Source: Candidatus Poseidoniaceae archaeon
Lineage (GTDB): Archaea; Thermoplasmatota; Poseidoniia; Poseidoniales; Poseidoniaceae
DNA length: 9,744 bases
Direction: 5' to 3'
NCBI GenBank assembly: GCA_023254445.1
Contig: JALRLN010000048.1
Coordinates: forward strand, 1 to 9,744
Shown piece after piece: positions 6,244 through 9,744 of this stretch (positions within the stretch are counted from its first letter, which is position 1; each line of letters starts with the position of its first letter). Made by a program: the position numbers and the translations under genes. A model generated the notes under the pieces. It searched no databases and was not told where the DNA came from. It saw only the letters and a program-made list of their open reading frames with translations.

Positions 6244-7323
6244 TTACGTCCGGTCAGGGTCCAAGGACGTGATGCGGCTTGCCATGAGCATGTTGATCAG
6301 CGTCTCAGACAAGTCAATGCTGTAGGCGCACAGCCTCCGAATTTTTTCACTGAATCGGAAATGAAGCACGCTGCGGCCCTTTTTTCCAGCATTGCCCTCG
6401 ACAATGTCCTCTTCAAACGACTCAAGGGCCTTGATTGCAGCGTGCAGGTTTCGCTTCGCGTCAATGATGGCGTTCACGTCTTTTGAGTAGGTGTTGCGAA
6501 TGATGCTGCGCAGGGAGGCGGCCCACACGTCGAGCTGCTGCCTCGGTTGCTTGACGACGTCGGGCGTCAATCGATCGCGATGATTGACGATGATGTTCGC
6601 AAAGGAGCGAGCGTGGTCCCCCATGCGCTCCAACGCCCTTGCCATCGACGCGTGTTCCATGGCCTGGAACCGGTCGACCCCAAGGGTGCGTTCAATGCTC
6701 GGGGATTGAAGGGCCATGGCCACCTGCCGGTCGACGAGCATCCGTCGCGCATCGACCTGACGCTCACGGTCCTCAAGGTCGATGAGCAGGTCCGCGTCCT
6801 CGCCGTCCAGGACATCAATTGCATCGTCGACCACGGACGTCACGAGCAGGTACATCCTGTTCAGCGAGACCTGCAGGGGCAGTTCGTTTGGGTTGAGCAA
6901 CGAGATGATGTCGACGCTTCGCTCGCTGTCGTCGGCAATTTCCATGCCGCGCGTGTCCCGAAGGAAGGTACGGATGGTCCGCCGCTGAGCGCTGCTGAGC
7001 CCGTCCTTGGAGTGAACCGTGATGGCATCGCATCCGGACACGTACATGCCGATCAGAAAATCAAACAGGGCTCCTTGAGGAAGGCGATCAAGGTCCAACG
7101 TCGCCCGACGCTTGAACGACCGCGTTTCGTTCGGCGTGAGTTGGAGTTCACCGGACGGGAGGACTTCGACCCCAACAACGTCGCTCTGCTTGAGGCCGTT
7201 GTCTCGGATCCAGTGTTTGGGCAACGAGACGATGAAGGTGGAGCCGCCGGTGATCTGGAGCTTCCGGTACTCCACGTTGGACTCGCTCATCGTCGTGGCC
7301 TCAGTGTGCGTCGTGGCCGCCAT
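6244..7323 (-). CDS. PhoU-family regulator with N-terminal SpoVT/AbrB-type domain
   Basis: This protein of about 359 residues has a swapped-hairpin AbrB-like domain at about residues 18-65. EYRKLQITGGSTFIVSLPKHWI (18-39) is the typical archaeal form, with strand, GG turn and SLPKxW. Two PhoU-type helical bundles follow, with motif ARALERMGDHARSFANI (228-244) in the first and a degenerate copy, FSEKIRRLCAYSIDLSETLIN (324-344), in the second. AbrB-type domains bind DNA in other proteins, so this is the likely transcriptional arm of phosphate control here, acting in the cytoplasm. The DNA-binding role is inference. The ATG at 7323 was chosen; an in-frame GTG at 7350 lies inside the promoter palindrome, and an ATG at 7290, just before the AbrB domain, is a second option. 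It is the first gene of the minus-strand phosphate block and shares its promoter region with pstS. Confidence 0.9.
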   Translation of the reverse strand: MAATTHTEATTMSESNVEYRKLQITGGSTFIVSLPKHWIRDNGLKQSDVVGVEVLPSGELQLTPNETRSFKRRATLDLDRLPQGALFDFLIGMYVSGCDAITVHSKDGLSSAQRRTIRTFLRDTRGMEIADDSERSVDIISLLNPNELPLQVSLNRMYLLVTSVVDDAIDVLDGEDADLLIDLEDRERQVDARRMLVDRQVAMALQSPSIERTLGVDRFQAMEHASMARALERMGDHARSFANIIVNHRDRLTPDVVKQPRQQLDVWAASLRSIIRNTYSKDVNAIIDAKRNLHAAIKALESFEEDIVEGNAGKKGRSVLHFRFSEKIRRLCAYSIDLSETLINMLMASRITSLDPDRT

Positions 7324-7347
7324 AGGAATCCCTTCTCCCTCTATCTT

Positions 7348-7375
7348 CACTATATTCCTATATAGAAATATAGTG
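7348..7375. promoter_or_regulatory. Bidirectional phoU/pstS promoter with 28-bp near-perfect palindrome
   Basis: The 118-base intergenic region between the divergent AbrB-PhoU gene and pstS contains an inverted repeat from 7348 to 7375, centred between 7361 and 7362. The outer arms are CACTATATT (7348-7356) and AATATAGTG (7367-7375), and the core is CTATATAG (7358-7365). Only one pair (7357/7366) is mismatched. The island is AT-rich in GC-rich surroundings and offers TATA boxes in both directions: start sites would fall near 7336 for phoU (leader about 13 bases) and near 7387 for pstS (leader about 55 bases). The word CTATATAGAA (7358-7367) also occurs in the pit promoter, on the opposite strand. 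This fits an operator for a dimeric regulator that would block both promoters when bound. Confidence 0.65.
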
Positions 7376-7430
7376 CTTCACGTAGAATGTTGTGGGAGCC
7401 TGAATGTGGGGGGCGTTGATGCTCGGCGCA

Positions 7431-7434
7431 GAGG
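7431..7434 (+). promoter_or_regulatory. Ribosome-binding site of pstS
   Basis: GAGG lies seven bases before the ATG at 7442. It supports that start over the in-frame ATG at 7469, which would leave the lipoprotein signal without its positively charged N-terminal part. Confidence 0.5.
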
Positions 7435-7441
7435 CGACACC

Positions 7442-9658
7442 ATGTTCACCCGACAGAAAACACACGCAATGACCCTCATCGCCCTGATGATGCTGGCCGC
7501 CCTGGCCGGCTGCCTCGGTGGCGATGACACGACCGACACCGACCCCGTGGACACGACGGACGTCACCAACCCCGTTGACAACGGGACGGACAACACCACC
7601 GTGGATGACCGCATTGACGTCGGGACCATCACGTGTGGTCCAGACGGATCCATCAGCATCGCTGGTTCCTCCACGGTGTATCCCCTCGCCACCGCGTGGG
7701 CCGAGTACTACCAAGAGGCCTGCGACGGCGTCACCATCACCGTGGAAGGCGGCGGCTCCGGTGCCGGTGCTGGGCGCGTCTGTGCCAACTCCGCCAAGGG
7801 GACGGCCGTGGACATCGGCGACATGTCCCGAGACTGGAAGTCGACCGAGGCTTCCCGCGGGGACGACGGCTACACGATGTCCTGCCTCTCCGGCGACACC
7901 ACCCTCGAGGCGCGGCAGATTGTTGTGGCGTATGACGGCCTCTCCGTGGTCGTGAAGAAGGGCGGCGCGGCGCAAACCTGCGTCGAGGGCATGGGTGGCC
8001 TGACGGTCGACCAGCTCCGCTGGATCTTCTCCGCTGAAACCGCGGCTGAAATGACCGCGGCAGGCGTTGACGTGTCCGCGGCGGTCCCCAACTCGGACGG
8101 CGACGACACCACCCACCTGTGGAGCGAACTCTCCTCCGACTGCCCGGCGGCGGCCATCAACCTGGCCTACCCCGACGCGGATTCGGGCACCTACGAGTAC
8201 TTCTTCGAGGCCGCCCTTCACGAGGCCGAGCAGGGCTTCCGTGCCGGCGAACAGTCGGCCGACGACAACGTGATCGTCAGCGCCCTGACCGGCGACGAGA
8301 CGGCCATCGGCTACTTCGGCTACGCGTACTTCCAGGAGAACCAAGCGACCCTGACGGCGCTGGCGATCAAAAACGATGCTGGTCAGATGGTGGCTCCCGA
8401 CGCGAACACCGTGCGCGATGGCAGTTACAACCCCCTGTCTCGCCCGATTTTCATGAACCTCCTCGTGGATGCGGATTCCCTTGCCAGCACCCTGCCCTTC
8501 CTGAACTACGGCCTCTTCACCGACGCCGGTCAGGCGCAGGTCGGTGAGGTCGGCTACGTTTCGCTGAACAGCCTGCAGGAGGCCCAGATGTACTGGGGCC
8601 GCTACGCGCACCTCCTCGGCATGACCGCCGGCGGGAACGACGCGCTGATGCAGGACTTCTGCAGCGACGTTTCCATCACCCTCGCGGGTTCGTCGACGGT
8701 GTTCCCGGTCGCCAACGCGTGGGCGGAGGACTTCCAGGAACTCTGCGACGGCGTGACGATCACGGTCGAAGGTGGTGGCTCTGGTGCTGGTGCTGGCCGC
8801 GTGTGCGCCAACTCCGCAAAGGGCACCCCGGTCATGATTGGCGACATGTCGCGCGGCTGGAAGGACACCGAAGCCACGATGGGCGCCAACGGTCAGTACT
8901 CCTGCCTCGTTGGCGACACCTCGATCACGGTCACCCAACTGGTGGTGGCCTTCGACGGGTTGTCTGTGGTGGTGAAGCAGGGCGGCGCTGCCGACCAGTG
9001 CATCAACGGCATCGGCGGCCTCACGGCGGCGCAGCTGCGCTGGATCTTCTCTGCGGAGACCGACGCCGAAATGACCGCTGCGGGGCTTGACCTGTCCTCG
9101 GTCACCCCGAACTCGGACGGCGACGAGACCACCAAGCTCTGGTCGGAACTCTCGGCGGACTGCCCCTCGGCGGCCATCAACCTCGCCTACCCGGACGCGG
9201 ACTCAGGGACCTACGAGTACTTCTTCGAGGCCGTCCTCCACGAGGCTGCAGCGGGCTTCCGGTCCGGTGAACAGTCGGCGGACGACAACGTCCTCGTGAA
9301 CGCGCTCGTCGGCGACGAGACCGCCATCGGCTACTTCGGCTATGCCTACTACCAAGAGAACCAGGCGACGCTCACCGCCGTCGCGGTGGCGGACGACCAC
9401 GCGCTCGGTATGGGCGACACCACGGCGACCGCCGTGGTTCCCTCGGCCGGTACGGTCGCTGGTGGCACCTACACGCCCTTGGCGCGCCCCATCTTCATGA
9501 ACGTCAACAACGCGGAGTGGGACGCGGTCAGCGGCTTCCTCCTGTGGGCGTTCTCGGGCGACGGTTCGGCGATCATCAGCGAGGTTGGCTACGTGCCCCT
9601 CGACGACGCGACCTGGCAGGAGATGCACAAGCGCATCGTGGCTGAAGGCGTCTACTGA
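7442..9658 (+). CDS. pstS: Tandem-duplicated PstS-like phosphate-binding lipoprotein
   Basis: This 738-residue secreted protein is about twice the usual PstS length. The N-terminus has a charged region (RQKTH), a hydrophobic stretch and a lipobox LAGC with the lipid-attached Cys at 24. An Asp/Thr-rich linker (27-60) follows, with N-glycosylation sequons NGT (47-49) and NTT (51-53). Two complete periplasmic-binding-type domains follow, at about 65-406 and 407-738. Each carries the phosphate-site loops of PstS: AGSSTVYP (74-81) and AGSSTVFP (415-422), GGGSGAGAGR (103-112 and 444-453), IGDMSR (125-130 and 466-471), and DSGTYEYFF (247-255 and 587-595). It should capture phosphate outside the membrane and pass it to a PstCAB permease, which is not in the window. 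Six cysteines are conserved in equivalent places in both domains, suggesting disulfides. It is divergent from the AbrB-PhoU gene and shares a palindromic promoter with it. A role with other oxyanions cannot be excluded. Confidence 0.95.
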   Translation: MFTRQKTHAMTLIALMMLAALAGCLGGDDTTDTDPVDTTDVTNPVDNGTDNTTVDDRIDVGTITCGPDGSISIAGSSTVYPLATAWAEYYQEACDGVTITVEGGGSGAGAGRVCANSAKGTAVDIGDMSRDWKSTEASRGDDGYTMSCLSGDTTLEARQIVVAYDGLSVVVKKGGAAQTCVEGMGGLTVDQLRWIFSAETAAEMTAAGVDVSAAVPNSDGDDTTHLWSELSSDCPAAAINLAYPDADSGTYEYFFEAALHEAEQGFRAGEQSADDNVIVSALTGDETAIGYFGYAYFQENQATLTALAIKNDAGQMVAPDANTVRDGSYNPLSRPIFMNLLVDADSLASTLPFLNYGLFTDAGQAQVGEVGYVSLNSLQEAQMYWGRYAHLLGMTAGGNDALMQDFCSDVSITLAGSSTVFPVANAWAEDFQELCDGVTITVEGGGSGAGAGRVCANSAKGTPVMIGDMSRGWKDTEATMGANGQYSCLVGDTSITVTQLVVAFDGLSVVVKQGGAADQCINGIGGLTAAQLRWIFSAETDAEMTAAGLDLSSVTPNSDGDETTKLWSELSADCPSAAINLAYPDADSGTYEYFFEAVLHEAAAGFRSGEQSADDNVLVNALVGDETAIGYFGYAYYQENQATLTAVAVADDHALGMGDTTATAVVPSAGTVAGGTYTPLARPIFMNVNNAEWDAVSGFLLWAFSGDGSAIISEVGYVPLDDATWQEMHKRIVAEGVY
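7634..8659 (+). repeat. PstS internal repeat, copy 1
   Basis: This region encodes residues 65-406, the first of two PstS domains in tandem. It aligns with copy 2 over its whole length at an offset of about 340-342 codons. The best-conserved stretch is 28 identical residues (94-121) including the glycine-rich phosphate loop. Confidence 0.9.
8660..9655 (+). repeat. PstS internal repeat, copy 2
   Basis: This region encodes residues 407-738, the second PstS domain. It keeps every phosphate-site motif and all six cysteines of copy 1. Its C-terminal quarter is less alike: it has an insertion around residues 651-667 (DDHALGMGDTT region), and the linker-like end of copy 1 (382-404) has no counterpart. 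Confidence 0.9.
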
Positions 9659-9667
9659 GACCGCGGT

Positions 9668-9709
9668 TACCGTACGGTAGACCACCACAACACCACCGCA
9701 TGACGGTGG
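9668..9709 (+). other. Palindrome and small hairpin downstream of pstS
   Basis: Two short structures follow the pstS stop. TACCGTACGGTA (9668-9679) is a perfect 12-bp palindrome. CCACCG (9693-9698), loop CATGA, CGGTGG (9704-9709) is a six-pair hairpin. Together with the stronger hairpin at the right edge they make a structured 3' region. Function is not known from sequence. Confidence 0.4.
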
Positions 9710-9716
9710 CGGCCGG

Positions 9717-9744
9717 TGACGGCCCGGGTGCGCCCGGGCCGTCA
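9717..9744 (+). terminator. Strong hairpin downstream of pstS (terminator-like or intercistronic)
   Basis: TGACGGCCCGGG (9717-9728) and CCCGGGCCGTCA (9733-9744) form a perfect 12-bp stem with a TGCG loop, starting 58 bases after the pstS stop. The window ends with the last base of the stem, so a following T-tract cannot be checked. Archaeal termination usually depends on U-tracts rather than stems. It could therefore instead be an intercistronic hairpin that stabilises the pstS message relative to downstream pst genes. Confidence 0.5.

Noticed and set aside
5498..7375. The two AT-rich palindromes as att sites, transposon ends or CRISPR-like repeats
   Set aside because: No transposase, integrase or target duplication is nearby, there are only two copies of different length, and both sit exactly at promoters of phosphate genes.
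7358..8938. A 526-codon open frame antisense to pstS
   Set aside because: It mirrors the strongly supported PstS frame in GC-rich DNA, its product has a scrambled composition without domains, and its duplicated look simply reflects the PstS repeat on the other strand.

Overview
The window looks like a high-GC euryarchaeal chromosome segment. It carries a tRNA 4-demethylwyosine synthase (Taw1), which in this single-domain form is archaeal, and a PhoU protein with an N-terminal SpoVT/AbrB-type domain, an arrangement common in archaea. The PstS lipoprotein has a lipobox followed by an Asp/Thr-rich linker, and AT-rich TATA-like boxes stand out at promoters. A marine group II/Poseidoniales-like or other Thermoplasmatota genome is my best guess from protein style. 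It is a guess; no phylogeny was run.

Left part (1-2205): the 5' end of a family-4-like glycosyltransferase runs off the left edge on the minus strand. It lies 21 bases downstream of a full-length two-domain chromate-transporter (ChrA) family protein on the same strand. A SOUL/heme-binding-family protein is transcribed divergently from chrA on the plus strand and converges on taw1.

Centre and right (2206-9744): after taw1 (minus) comes a phosphate-acquisition block. On the minus strand, in transcription order, are an AbrB-PhoU protein, a second plain PhoU, and a PiT phosphate permease fused to a C-terminal DUF47 (PhoU-like) domain. Divergently on the plus strand is a large lipoprotein with two tandem PstS phosphate-binding domains. 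The pstCAB permease genes are not in the window and may lie to the right. A strong 12-bp hairpin after pstS ends exactly at the right edge.

How it may work together: low-affinity (PiT) and high-affinity (PstS) phosphate uptake are clustered with three PhoU-fold domains. The two AT-rich promoter regions of this block, upstream of pit and between phoU and pstS, contain palindromes built on a shared CTATATAGAA word. They overlap the likely TATA boxes. This suggests one phosphate-responsive regulator acting on both, and the AbrB-PhoU protein encoded next to the larger palindrome is the obvious but unproven candidate. No gap without a gene exceeds 300 bases. I saw no tRNA, rRNA, CRISPR array or insertion sequence.
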